DNA from: Chromera velia | Taxonomy: Eukaryota > Sar > Chromeraceae | DNA: 25,624 nucleotides | Direction: 5' to 3' | Assembly: GCA_018398765.1 (NCBI GenBank) | Contig: JAHBMJ010001859.1 | Coordinates: 1 to 25,624 of the forward strand | In this document: piece by piece, positions 9,322 through 19,787 of the stretch | How positions within the stretch are numbered: the stretch's first letter is position 1 | Layout of the letters: each line of letters starts with the position of its first letter | The notes under the pieces: model-generated | What the model saw: the letters and a program-made list of their open reading frames with translations, nothing else | What the model was told of the DNA's origin: nothing | Databases searched by the model: none | Made by a program: the position numbers and the translations under genes

Positions 9322-12300
9322 TTTTTTTTTTTTCTTTCTTTCTTTTCTTTCTTTCTTTCTTTCTTTCTTTCCTTCTTTCTTTCCTTCTTTCCTTTCTTTC
9401 TTTCTTTCTTTCTTTCTTTCTATTTTTCCCCTTCTTTTTTGCTGGCTGTGTTCCGTCCCTCTCCTTTCTCACCCCTTGCTTGCCTCTTTCCATCCTTTTG
9501 CTTTGAGCCTGTGCTCTCCTTCCTCTTTGTCCGTTGAGTTGTGCCGGTGCGCTGGTTTGAAATGCCATGACTGCCCTTTGTGAGGTAGCGGTTCTTCTCT
9601 TTTCTCTTCTGTACTTCTTTGTTTTTGTTGAACGTGTTTGTTTGATTCTGTTGTTGTCGGTTCATTCATCCGTTTGTTTCAGTTTACTTCAAATTTCTTT
9701 TGCATTTTCTCTTGATCGTTGTCCTTCCTGTGTGTTTCTCCGCCTGCCTTGTTACTCTTCAGAATCGCGGAAAGGTTTCGGGATCCGAGAACTCGGCTTT
9801 ACGATCGCACTCTCCTGAGTCTTGACGAATCCGACTATGACTATTATGTTCACTGGGAAGGTTACGACAGGAGAAACGATGCGTGGTTAACGCACGAGAA
9901 CATTCGTAGTGAGGGGGAGAGACTGCCGGACAACGAGAGAATAGAGGACTCCCCCTCTGCCCAACCGGATCACGACCATGAAGGTTTGTTTGTTGCGCTC
10001 AGGAGGCAGGCCCTTTGAGTGTGTGCTTGCGCACTTGCGTGGGTGTGCGAGGAAAGTGCTTCAGGGGGCGGGTCGTAAAGCAGCACACAGGAGCTTTTCA
10101 GTGACAGCGCGGACTCCCGTGGGGTTCAGCGTGACGCGCTTCTGTCCCCCCCTCCCACCGGTGTGTGTGCGTATGTGTGTGTGTTTCGGTTTCGCAAACA
10201 TAGAGGCTTGGATTTGATGTGATGTGGTGTTCGGACCGATTTGTTGCAGGGATGGACGAGGCTTGGCTGCAAGAGCATGAGGAAAACACGAAAGTGAGTG
10301 AGTGTGTCAGAGAGAAGGGGGCTAAGAGGGCATGAGGGGCGTCGACCACTATGGGTTGGAGAGGAGAAAAAGTGGAAAGGCGGGTGGGGAAGAGTGCGGG
10401 TCCACGCGTAAATGGAGTGGGCTGTTACAGAGGTTGTGAAGGAGTTTTTGTTCTCTTTCTTTCGTTTCTTTGTGCACTCGCCCTCTTCCGCTTTTTTGTG
10501 AATTCGACTGCCTGTGCGGACAGGATCAGACAGCAGGGAGCTTTCATACTGCCCCCCCCCCCCCCCNNNNNNNNNNNNNNNNNNNNNNNNNNNNNNNNNN
10601 NNNNNNNNNNNNNNNNNNNNNNNNNNNNNNNNNNNNNNNNNNNNNNNNNNNNNNNNNNNNNNNNNNNNNNNNNNNNNNNNNNNNNNNNNNNNNNNNNNNN
10701 NNNNNNNNNNNNNNNNNNNNNNNNNNNNNNNNNNNNNNNNNNNNNNNNNNNNNNNNNNNNNNNNNNNNNNNNNNNNNNNNNNNNNNNNNNNNNNNNNNNN
10801 NNNNNNNNNNNNNNNNNNNNNNNNNNNNNNNNNNNNNNNNNNNNNNNNNNNNNNNNNNNNNNNNNNNNNNNNNNNNNNNNNNNNNNNNNNNNCCCCCACC
10901 ATGAATTCATTTGAATGTGAAATCAGGTCAAGTGCGTCATGACGATGGAGGTTGGGCCATTTCGAGTTCCGACATGGTCAGTCAGTGAGTCAGTGCGGAG
11001 CGGGGACACACACACACACACCGCGCGCGCGCGCGCGCACGGATGCGAGAGAGAGAGAGAGAGAGCTTCACCTGAATGGTGTCTTCTCATATTTTCACCT
11101 TCTTTCTTTTCTCTCTGAGAGTTTCGGGCAACCTATGAATCTGTCTAACTCTGCTGTGAGACATCATGGGTTGTAAGATAAGAAAAGGATCGATCGAAAG
11201 AAAATGTGAACTTAATTGCATGCTTACACTGACGACTTATTTCACTCAGGTACTACTCGCCTCTGCCTATCGGCTTTCATGGAAACGAAACGCTGTACGT
11301 GTGCGATTTCTGCCTGGAGCTGTTTGGGTCAGTGAGGGGGGGAGTGGAGTGAATGGATCAATCTTCTGTGGGTTGGCTCAAAGGAAGGTTGGATGGATGC
11401 TTTTTGATCATCTTTCCTCTCTGTCTTCCTTCGTTCGTCCCCTCCTTACCTCCCTCCTTCCCCACTTTGTTTCTCTGCTCCTCTCTCTCTCTCCCTTTGT
11501 ATGTATGTATGTATGTATTTATGTATGTATGTATTTTCTTGTTGGCTTTTGGCTTATGCGTTTCTCTATCGCATACACTCACTCTCTTTTCCGGTCGTGT
11601 GCCTCAAATAGCATGCTTCCTTCTCTTTGTGGGGCGAGAGCATTTCACGTCGACTGGTTGCACCGCCTGCCTGCAGTACCAAAAGAGCCCTGGAGCGACA
11701 CGAAAGCCGGTGCTACCTTCGGCACCCGCCTGGGGACGAAATCTACAGGTACGTCAGTGGGTGGGTGGGTATTTGGGTGGGCAGGTGGCTTCTGTCTGTC
11801 TTTGTCAATCGTCGGACCGAAGGGTGGAGGGAGAAGCAGGTTCGTTCAGCCTTCTTTCCATTCCATCCTTTCCATGCCGTCGCGCTTTTGAGTGCTTTTC
11901 GCTGCCTTCCTGATTTCTTGCCTGGTTGCCTTCCGCGGTAAAACAGAAATATTACAGCTGGCTGTACACAACTTCCCTTTCGAAGTCTATGCCGTCCCCC
12001 TCGATCCCTTCGTTCTCTTTCTCTCTCTCTCTTTTTTCTGGTTGTATTCGCACGCAGAGAAGGGAACGTGTCGATGTTCGAGGTCGACGGGTTCATGGCC
12101 CGCATTTATTGCGAGAACCTCTCGTACCTGGCGAAGCTTTTTCTCGACCACAAAACGCTCAAGTCAGGCAGACAGGCAGGAAAGAGGGAAGACAAAAGGC
12201 GGAAAATCGTCAGAACGGGGTGTGCGGGGGATTTCTTTACTTTACTGTCCATCACCAGGAGGGTGGGAAGGAATCGATGTGCCCTGGTGGCTGTCCATTT

Positions 12301-12910
12301 GCTCAAGGGATGGACACAAACACGTCCCGACATGCGAGAGGGAGGAGAGTCAGAAAGACTCGCATGGCTCGTAAGCGAAGAAAAGCCTGAAGTCGAGAAA
12401 AGTGGGAATGTGCGTAAACAAGAAACAAAAGGGGAGCTCCGAATTGGTTTGTGGTTTGATTTGTTCTGTTCTGTGCTGCTTCTCTGTTACTGGTTACACG
12501 TGGAGTGATTCAAAACCTGACTTCACTTCTTTCTGTTTTTGCTGGCCTCCTTGTTTGCAGGCACTCTGTTGCATTTTTCATTTTCTACGTCCTGTGCGAG
12601 TACGTACCTGAAAGCGGTTGGTTGATCGATCGGTGTCTTTCTTTTTCGACACTACCCTTTCTTTCACGCAGCTGAAACTCGTTGGTTTTGGTTGGCAGTC
12701 AGAAAAATCAGAGGAAAGAAAGAAAGAAAGAAAGAGGGCAGGCGGGAAGAAAATCATGGTAGACGAAAAAAAACGAAGTGAGTGGTCCACTCTCCTGTCT
12801 GACTGGCAATTGCACTGCCTGTGTGAGTGACAATGGTTTTCTCGTTATGTTTGTTTATCGCTCTCTCGCTCTCCCCGTCTGAGTTTGTGTAAGTGTGTAT
12901 GCGCGCGCGC

Positions 12911-12941
<31 letters not shown>

Positions 12942-15609
12942 CGTTTGTGTATGTATATTGATGTGCGAGCAGGGTATTACCGGGTGGTCGGGTACTTCTC
13001 ACGAGAGAAAGGGTCTGCGAATAATCTGTCGTGCATTCTGACCTTTCCGCAGGTAAGAGAGAGTCAAAGGAAGGGGAGTGAACAGCGGCTCACAAACCCT
13101 AAGCCCTGCATTTGTCTTTTTTTGCTTGTTTCTTTTTGTTTTATTAGCAGCTTGGTCAGCTGATGCCAGGCCGTCTCCCATGCAGTCACTCCATCATATG
13201 TGTATTCTATTCTACATGCATCCACGATGAGCACTCATGCATTCTTGAGGTCACTTGAGGTGATGTACAACACCTATCTGGTCTTTTCTCCTGTACGTCC
13301 CTTTCTTTCCCCAGGCGGGACGACATCACGCTGAGTCGCAGTTGTTTCGTCTCTTCCTCTCACCCCCTCTCTATCCATGCCTAAGTCGGCAGAGTGGTGG
13401 GCTCCAAGGAGGCCGGGCAAAGATGGGAAAAGGAAAACTTTTGCTTGGCTCTTCTTGCGCTTGCTTATTTACTCCTTTGTCTGTTTCTGTATTTTTTTTC
13501 CTTCTCCATCATCCGTCGCTTTCTTCCCTTCTTTCTCCGTGTCTCCCCTTATTTGTTTCAACGCAGCACCAGAGGAAGGGACATGGCAAATTCCTCATCG
13601 CTTTCTCCTACGCACTCTCAAGGAGGGAGGGAGTCAAAGGTCCCTCGCTGTGGCTGTATGAATGCATACGTGGGGGTCTCGTTCGTTGTGTGTAGGCAGT
13701 CCATCCATCTGGCCTTCCTTCCTTCATTTCGCTGTGGTCCTCCTGACAGCTGTCTGTCTGTCTGAAGTCTCTTTCCTCTTTGTAGTTGTGTCCGTTTTCG
13801 TGTGGATGCAGATTGGGCCCATGCACTGGACTTTTGTCTTTCTCTTTTTTGTTCTTTTCTTTTTCCGTTTTGGACCTTTCATCCTGCCCGCGCGCCTTGC
13901 TCTCAATAGATTTCCTTTTGTATCTGTCTACTACTTGGCGGTCCCTCTTTTCGTACCTCTCCTTTTGACATCCATGACTTTCTTCTGTTTGACGTCTCTT
14001 TATTTATTTGTCTTGATTCAAATCTTGCAGGCGGCCCTGAGCGTCCTCTGTCGGATCTCGGGAAAAGCACCTACATGGCGTACTGGGTGGGGGAACTCCT
14101 CCCTGCCATCAAGGAACTCCAACGCGATAAGCAACCAGTAACCCTGATGGTCTGTCTGTCTGTCTGTTTCCGTGTTCCTCTGTTTCTTTGGTCACCCGTT
14201 CGCCTTTTTGATGGACGGCATTTTTGTTTTACTCTTTTCCTTTCTTCTTGTCTGTTTATTGACCAGCTGCTTCTCCTCTCTGTCCGTATGTCTGCATGGT
14301 GTCGGGCTCTCCTCTGCGGCTCTTTGTCGGTGTGTCTGTGGATTCGATCATAATTTTGTCTAGGTCGATAATTTTGCTTCTGAGTCATTGATAGAGTAGT
14401 CTTCCAACGCAAATATCATTGCGGCCATTTCTTTCTGTCTACGCGTGTGTCCGTTTGAAGAGAATATAGATTTTTATCTCCCTCTTGTGAATCTGTGCGA
14501 GAGAGAGAACGCATGCAGACTCTCTCGAACAAAACGTTCCTGACAGTGGCGGACGTTCGTCTGGCCCTGGAGGGCTACGGGATTCTTCGCGTGTTTCGGG
14601 ACAAGGACTACCTCTGGCTCCCTCCTGAGTTGGAAACCAGGTAGGTTCGTGGTGGGTGGGTGGACAGATCAGATGGGGGGGCAGCTGGGGAGACGAGACT
14701 GAATGACGGTTAGAGACAGATCCGAAAGTGCCCTATGCGATTGAGTCCTTTCAGTCGATCGAGTAAATTCCTTTTCATGTGGATCGATGGAGTTTTCTTC
14801 TTTCTGTGTCTCTCTATCAGTCTTTCCCTATCTCAGAGTCTTTTCAACTGCACTCTCCTTCGCTCACTTGCTTGCCTGCGGTTTTGGGCTGTTAGATTCT
14901 CGCTTGTTACCTTTTTGTTTTTGTCTTTTGGCTTCTGTTTGCTTTTTTCTTTGATTGTTTGCTTCGACTCGCCTTCCCTCACTCTCTTTCCTCTCCTCTT
15001 CCTTCTGTCTGCAGAGTCCTCGCCCTCGCAGGCCGCCCTGCACGGAAGGTTCACGAAGAGCTTCTCCACTGGACGCCCTACAATGCAGGGGCTCTCGGAT
15101 TCGCACAGACAAGCCAGGTGTTCCCCTCGGCTCTGCCAGGGGGACCGACGGGGTCCACCGGGACTGGACACGGGGTGGGGGGCAGCTTCAGCTCGCAGCA
15201 GCAGCAGCAGGGTGGAGGGAAGACGCTCCCCCCCCCCTCACCATCAGCAGGAGCACCTAGTCCCCTGCCATCTGAATACCCAGGAGGTGGTCAGATGACT
15301 GGCGCCATGGAGACGGGGGGAGAGACTGGGGCCGTGCCGACAGGCGCGGCAGGGACGGAAGGGAATGGCGATGTGAACATGAACGACGCGAATGTGCCGG
15401 CAGCTGGGGGAGGTCCGGGTCCGTCTGCCCACTTTGGGACCGCCTCGACTCCCGGAGGCTCCAATTCAGCAACCGGAGGACAGCAGCAGGGCTTCTCCCT
15501 TGCCAGTCTTCTGCAGGGACAGGGAGGCACTGGAGGGGGAAAGAACGGACAGCAGCAGAACAACCCGGCTGCCAGTGCTCCTCTCAATCCGAATGCTCCA
15601 CTTTTCTGA
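8408..15609 (+). CDS. MYST-family histone acetyltransferase with chromo-barrel domain (Tip60/Esa1 type)
   Basis: Fourteen exons: 8408-8458, 8949-9031, 9763-9983, 10250-10293, 10927-10976, 11250-11327, 11677-11748, 12058-12162, 12561-12616, 12973-13052, 13567-13639, 14031-14149, 14519-14640, 15015-15609. They total 1749 bases and 582 residues, with every phase consistent. The enzyme moves acetyl from acetyl-CoA to histone lysines in the nucleus. A chromo barrel lies at about residues 27-110 ([18 protein letters not shown]), and the HAT core at about 134-415. The zinc finger is C168, C171, H184, C188. The lysine matching the autoacetylated residue of Esa1/Tip60 is K226 ([11 protein letters not shown]). 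Catalytic Cys is C274 (SCILTFP), the acetyl-CoA loop is QRKGHG (282-287), and the catalytic Glu is E308 ([10 protein letters not shown]). Residues about 415-582 are a Gly/Pro/Gln-rich tail. The first ATG has a good context (AACAAGATGGCC). Exons 9 and 11 use weak donors (GTTGGT, GTCCCT), chosen because they restore the family sequence. Exon 1 is the least certain. The N gap lies in intron 4. Confidence 0.92.
9118..9421 (+). repeat. Long (CTTT)n polypyrimidine microsatellite in MYST intron 2
   Basis: About 300 bases of CTTT, CCTT and CT repeats, almost wholly C and T on the plus strand. It fills the middle of intron 2 (9032-9762) of the acetyltransferase gene. Long open frames across it on both strands are compositional artefacts of the repeat. 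Confidence 0.95.
10567..10892. other. Assembly gap (326 N)
   Basis: A run of N flanked by poly-C on both sides, which suggests the assembly failed at a C homopolymer. It lies wholly within intron 4 (10294-10926) of the MYST gene. The exon 4 to exon 5 junction is in phase and gives the expected conserved sequence, so probably no exon is lost. Confidence 0.95.
11009..11066. repeat. Compound (CA)n, (CG)n and (GA)n microsatellite
   Basis: Successive CA, CGCG and GAGA runs in intron 5 of the MYST gene. The alternating purine-pyrimidine CG/CA section could adopt Z-DNA. Confidence 0.9.
11499..11534. repeat. (TGTA)n microsatellite
   Basis: A TGTA tetranucleotide run with one irregular unit, about 36 bases long, in intron 6 of the MYST gene. 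Confidence 0.9.
12901..12942. repeat. Compound (GC)n, (GT)n and (GA)n microsatellite
   Basis: GCGC, GTGT and GAGA runs in intron 9 of the MYST gene, about 30 bases upstream of the exon 10 acceptor. The GC/GT part is a candidate Z-DNA tract. Confidence 0.9.
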
Positions 15610-16512
15610 TCACCCACCCGCAGCACGACCAGAGACGCCAGCCCGTCCCGGGCCCGGTCCTAGGCCCGGTCCTCTCCTGTCCGGACGGTTCTTAGCAGAA
15701 AGTGTACTCAGTGGCAGGATTCCGCCGCAGGAAACAGTGCCAGCTTTAATTAAAGTTCTCTAGGTTTTGAGTCTGTTTCAAATTCATAGAATGCAATCAA
15801 ATCATGCACGACTCGTAGGAGACTAGGAGTGAAAACAAAATGCAATTTTCTTCGAGTGTTTCCTATGGATATATAGAGTTCCCGGCCTATGAATTTCAGA
15901 GTTTTTTTCAGATAACGACTTCTTTTAGCTTACCTAGCGTAAAGCCTGACCGTCCAGCTAGCTAGGTTTATATATAGGTTTGGAATGTGTACTAGATCAC
16001 GGTTTGCCATGCACAAATTCACCTCCAAACTTTTTAAAAGGAATTCAGCCTTTAAATTCCTTAAGACTCCTAAGGGTAATTTTCAAACAAAAAAAAAAGC
16101 GCTCTTCGGACCTTTTTTTTTTTGTTTTTTTTTTTTTTCAGATGCAACCATGGTAAGGATGTAAAAATAATAGGGAACCACACATTTCTTACATGAAAAA
16201 AAAAAAAACAAACAACAAAAAAGTGAAAATAACCAATTTTTTTATTTTTTTTTAATTCCTCCCAGTGAGACTCCTGTCCAAATTCCTGATTAATTATTTT
16301 TTTAAATTCCTCAGAGAATCCTCTCTAAAGTCTAGTCTAAAGTTCTGTAACTTCTGTTTAAATTCCTTGAATTTAATTAGGCTATAAATTCATATTTAGC
16401 TCTACGTCTAGGTTTATAGGTCCTTGCAACGTGCTAAGCATCACTATATAGCTAACATACCGATGATACCAGGAGTGCTTTTCTGGTCGGTAACTTCGAC
16501 GGTAAGAGCTTT
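15610..16512. other. AT-rich 3' flank of the MYST gene, no gene seen
   Basis: The first part is presumably the acetyltransferase 3' UTR. From about 15770 the sequence turns AT-rich and stays so, with long A and T runs (16089-16140, 16196-16260). The short motif AAATTCCT recurs at 16056-16372. Nothing here looks coding. Confidence 0.6.
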
Positions 16513-16591
16513 CTATTAAATTGGGGTATAAATGGAGGAAATGGGGCCCCATTTCACCCCGATTTCCCAAAATAGGCCAATATTTTTTGGG

Positions 16592-16690
16592 GGTTAATTA
16601 TATCATATGAAGCTCAAATTAAGCTCATAAAAACCGTTTAACGTTGTTCTACTCATTTCAAACGCTTTTAAAACCATTCATAATGTTTTT
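16592..16690 (+). repeat. Paralogous unoccupied copy of the MITE insertion site
   Basis: This stretch (GGTTAATTATATCATATGAA and onward) matches 17486-17592 at roughly 80% identity or a little more. The sequence just before it (CCAATATTTT then GGGGG) matches the sequence just before the MITE. Together they show the site uninterrupted, which defines the ends of the 16826-17486 insertion. Confidence 0.75.
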
Positions 16691-16825
16691 CACATTAAAA
16701 AAAAAATAATTGGGGGAAATTGGGTAAAATGGGGTAACTTAATTTCCGATACCCCATTTTACCTCATTTCACCCGATTTTACCCTATTTCTCAAAATGGA
16801 CCAATATTTTTCAGGGGGTTAATTG

Positions 16826-17486
16826 CAGAGTTGTTAAGTCCCGACAAACCTAAGTACCGAAATCTGATACCGACCCCCCGATCCGAAATTTTTCGGTACT
16901 TTCGGTATCTTTTTGGTACTTTTGGTACCGGCTTTTTTATATATTCTAAACAGGTTTTTAGATCGAACTCTTTACAGACTGTTTATATGCCGTTAGGACA
17001 CTGGAATGCTCAAAGATGACTAACATGAACTTTTGATATCTAATTTGAAGCGCGAGGGGGGGGCACACACCTGCATGGGCCGCGGCGTGCAGGCCCTGGG
17101 CCGCGCATTGTGTGTGTCTCACGTATCCTCACATGGATACAGAACTGTCATCTGAAGCATCACCGTCTCCTTACATGAATTTTGGGGCTGCACATGTGCA
17201 CCATCACAAAAAAAATAAGAGTGCTGGTCTGAGTCTCTTTTCATGTTGTTCCTATCCTTCAATTGATCTCTCTCTTCCAACAGTGATCAACACTGGTCAG
17301 GGAGATTTGTATGCAAGTCCCGACTTTCGCTTAAATTCCATTTGGATGATATTGTAACATCAGACTGCATATGATTTTTAAGTTTGAGAGTCATTTAGGT
17401 CAGTACCGAAAGATCCGATCCAAAATCCGATACCGACCCCCCCTCTGGTACCGAGGTACCAAAAGTACCGAGACTTAACAACAGTG
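16826..17486. mobile_element. Non-autonomous hAT-like element (MITE)
   Basis: The terminal inverted repeats are CAGAGTTGTTAAGTC at the left end and, read from the right end, CACTGTTGTTAAGTC: 15 bases with two mismatches. The 8-base direct repeat GTTAATTG flanks it (16818-16825 and 17487-17494). An 8-base duplication with CA..G termini is characteristic of the hAT superfamily. Subterminal copies of a GGTACTTTTGGTACC-like motif occur at both ends, as often seen for hAT transposase binding. The only internal frame (17112-17357, 81 codons) has no recognisable transposase motif, so the element must have been moved in trans. Confidence 0.75.
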
Positions 17487-17592
17487 GTTAATTGTGTCAT
17501 ATGAAGCTCAAATTAGGCTTATAAAAACCATCTAACGTTATTCTACTCATTTTAAATACTTTAAAAGTCATTCACTATTTTTTTCATATTAC

Positions 17593-18777
17593 CAAGGGAA
17601 GGAAATAGACTGGTGTGATCAGTACAAATATTTGGGTTGCCTTCTGTTTGAGGGAGGGGATTTGACTCGGTCAATTGAAGCACGCCTACGCAGTGTAGAG
17701 CGTGCAATGGGGGCGGTGATTGGTCTGGCTGCAAGTCTGTCTGGGTTGCCTCTCGGAGGAAAGATGTAGCTGCTGAAGGCGTGCTGGGAGCCGGTGGCAG
17801 TCTATAGCCTGGAGTGCTTTCCGATAAGACAGGGAGACTAGGAGGCGATTGACAACTTGCGGCTCCGGTTTGTTCGATGGGCGGCCCGACTTCCGGTTAG
17901 GAGTTTGCGTATACCCTCTCTTTTGTCTGTTAATTTAATGTCTGCTCGCGCGCTCTTGTGTGCTCGTTTTGCTTCATTCTGGATTGCACTTAGCCGTTCA
18001 TATCTCCATATTCCTCAGGCTCTTTTGAATTTATGGAAGGGACCAGCGGGGCAGAAGCAAAGAAGAGCCGTCAATAGTTTGTTCAGATGGGCAGGCCTTG
18101 ACTTTTTGACGTCTCTCCCTGTCCGGAGCTCAGAAAGACGGGCCCCGAAGGGGAATTCGTTTGTTTCTACCAAAATTAAGGATACTTGGGGAATGGAATG
18201 CATGAAAAGGGGAGACAGGGAAGAAAGGGGCAACTTCCCTCTGTTTGCCTCTTTATCAGGACTACAGAGAGCTCTTCTGTCTTCTTTACGTTCTTCTCTA
18301 TTTCTTTTATCTTCAAAGAATGGCCCCAAGGTACGGATGTCCTGTCTGCTGAGAAGTGCCTTATGTGAGAAGATTGAGCTACTCCTAAGGGCAATGACAC
18401 TAAATCGGACGGGGGGGGCCAACTCTCCGGGAGAGGTGTTTTGTCTGGCAGAGGGTTGTTCAAATGGAAGAAAAATTGATGATCTCTGGTATCGGCTTTC
18501 AGTATGCTCCAATTAGGTAGAAGCAAGAAATAAACTAAACAAAGTGGTAGAGGGAAAGAAAGTCAAGCAAAGGATTCAAAGAGAAGGAATTAAAGGATCG
18601 GATGCAGCCAAAACAGAAGCGAGGAAGATGCTGCTTTTGGCTTTACAAGTCGATCCGTATGAAGCATGCAGAGCGTGGCCCATCCACTCTGGAAAAAATG
18701 GTAAGGGGTCTTCAACTCAAGAATATTTGGTATTGAAGACTAGAGAAAATCAGCCTTCGATGGGTCAGATGTTTTGA
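17593..18777 (+). mobile_element. Non-LTR retrotransposon remnant (3' part of reverse transcriptase ORF)
   Basis: One plus-strand frame runs from about 17593 to TGA at 18775-18777. It begins near the RT/thumb boundary with DQYKYLGCLL, the YLG motif typical of LINE reverse transcriptases. It continues with LLKACWEPVAVYSLECF and LRLRFVRWAARLP, which resemble the region after the RT core. The catalytic RT core is absent, so the copy is 5'-truncated. The frame has three in-frame TAG codons (17767, 17839, 18514) but no TAA, TGA or frameshift. It lies within the larger inverted-repeat structure. The rest of the C-terminus is unrecognised. Confidence 0.7.
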
Positions 18778-19496
18778 TTTCAGCAGTGTTTTTTGCCTTA
18801 TTTGAGCCTTTGTGGGAAAGTTTGGCAAGGGGGGGGCAAAAAAGGGAAAATTTGGCAGGGGTCTTAAAGTTCTGGTACCAAAAATTCCCAAGTGGATGGG
18901 CCGCGATGCAGAGCCGTTTGCGATCTTTGTTACTCACTGTGCATGCCTGTTTCTGTGTGAACGCGACCTTTTCTTCTTCTGTTCGAGTCTTCAATTGCCA
19001 CCTCCAACGCGCATACTGCTCATGAGCTCACCAAGCGAGCACTTCAGGGGATCTCGCGCTTAGCCTTATCTCTAAAGTTGAGTGATTGACGATCTCTTGC
19101 ATGAACATGGGCTGCTGGGAGCACGGCTCCACTCTAGCAAAGCCAACTTCATTCATTCATATATGTAAAAAAATATTCTTCCTCATTTCATCCCAATTCA
19201 CCCCAGAAATTACATAAAAAAATTTGCTCTGGTCCCTCTGGAATTGAGGCCCCCATTTCACCCCAATTTCCAATTATGTTTATAATTTATGAAAAAGCTT
19301 TCATATAATATTCTAAATGACTTAATTGGATTTTAGAAACCCCAAATTTTTAGAAACACGCCTTATTTTGACTAGATAACATGTTTTTATCAGTCAAAAA
19401 ATATATCCCGTTTGGGGGAAATAGGGTGAAATCTAGGGTGAAATGGGCCTCAATTTGCCTCTATTCATCCCATTTATACCCCATGCAATTTTATAG

Positions 19497-19787
19497 GGAG
19501 TGTAAGATGAATAGTACAATGCTATACTATACGGTGGTCCGAAGGTACGTCTGACCTAGAAGCGTCAGTGTTCAATCTAGCCAGTCAAACAGTCTGTTGA
19601 TCACTTCATGCACCAGGCTGCTCAAACCATGAACTGCATTTATTTGGCCTCGTCTCATAGCAGCCTTCACTAAAATCGATATGATTACGCGCGCTCTTTC
19701 CATTGTTGTGGCCCGGCGGCAAGCCGTCTCCGAGCCGGTCCTGGTACCTATACTATGTACGCTCACATCCCGGCAGCACCTCTCACG
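19497..19787. other. Unassigned sequence between two repeat blocks
   Basis: Lies between the right inverted-repeat arm and the first copy of the 1-kb module. I see no gene. Composition becomes less AT-rich from about 19680. It may be the continuation of the element that includes the 1-kb module. Confidence 0.4.

Larger units (their letters stand above)
16513..19496. mobile_element. Candidate large inverted-repeat element, nested insertions inside
   Basis: The left end (16513 onward: CTATTAAATT then GGGGTATAAATGG, then ATGGGGCCCCATTTCACCCC) matches the reverse complement of the right end (19496 backward: CTATAAAATT, then GGGGTATAAATGG, then GGCCCATTTCACCC). Further GGGGTGAAAT-type blocks occur inside both ends (16715-16795 and 19185-19280). 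The interior holds a hAT-like MITE and a retrotransposon remnant. I found no convincing target-site duplication and no transposase, so this may instead be a cluster of related inverted repeats. Confidence 0.35.

Noticed and set aside
8897-9583. Long frames on both strands rich in Phe/Ser/Leu or Lys/Arg/Glu
   Set aside because: They are translations of the CTTT microsatellite. The one real coding piece is the 83-base MYST exon at 8949-9031.
10126-10942. Several frames crossing the N run
   Set aside because: They exist only because N was translated as an unknown residue; the region is intron 4.
17112-17357. 81-codon frame inside the MITE
   Set aside because: No transposase or other domain; short and within a non-autonomous element.
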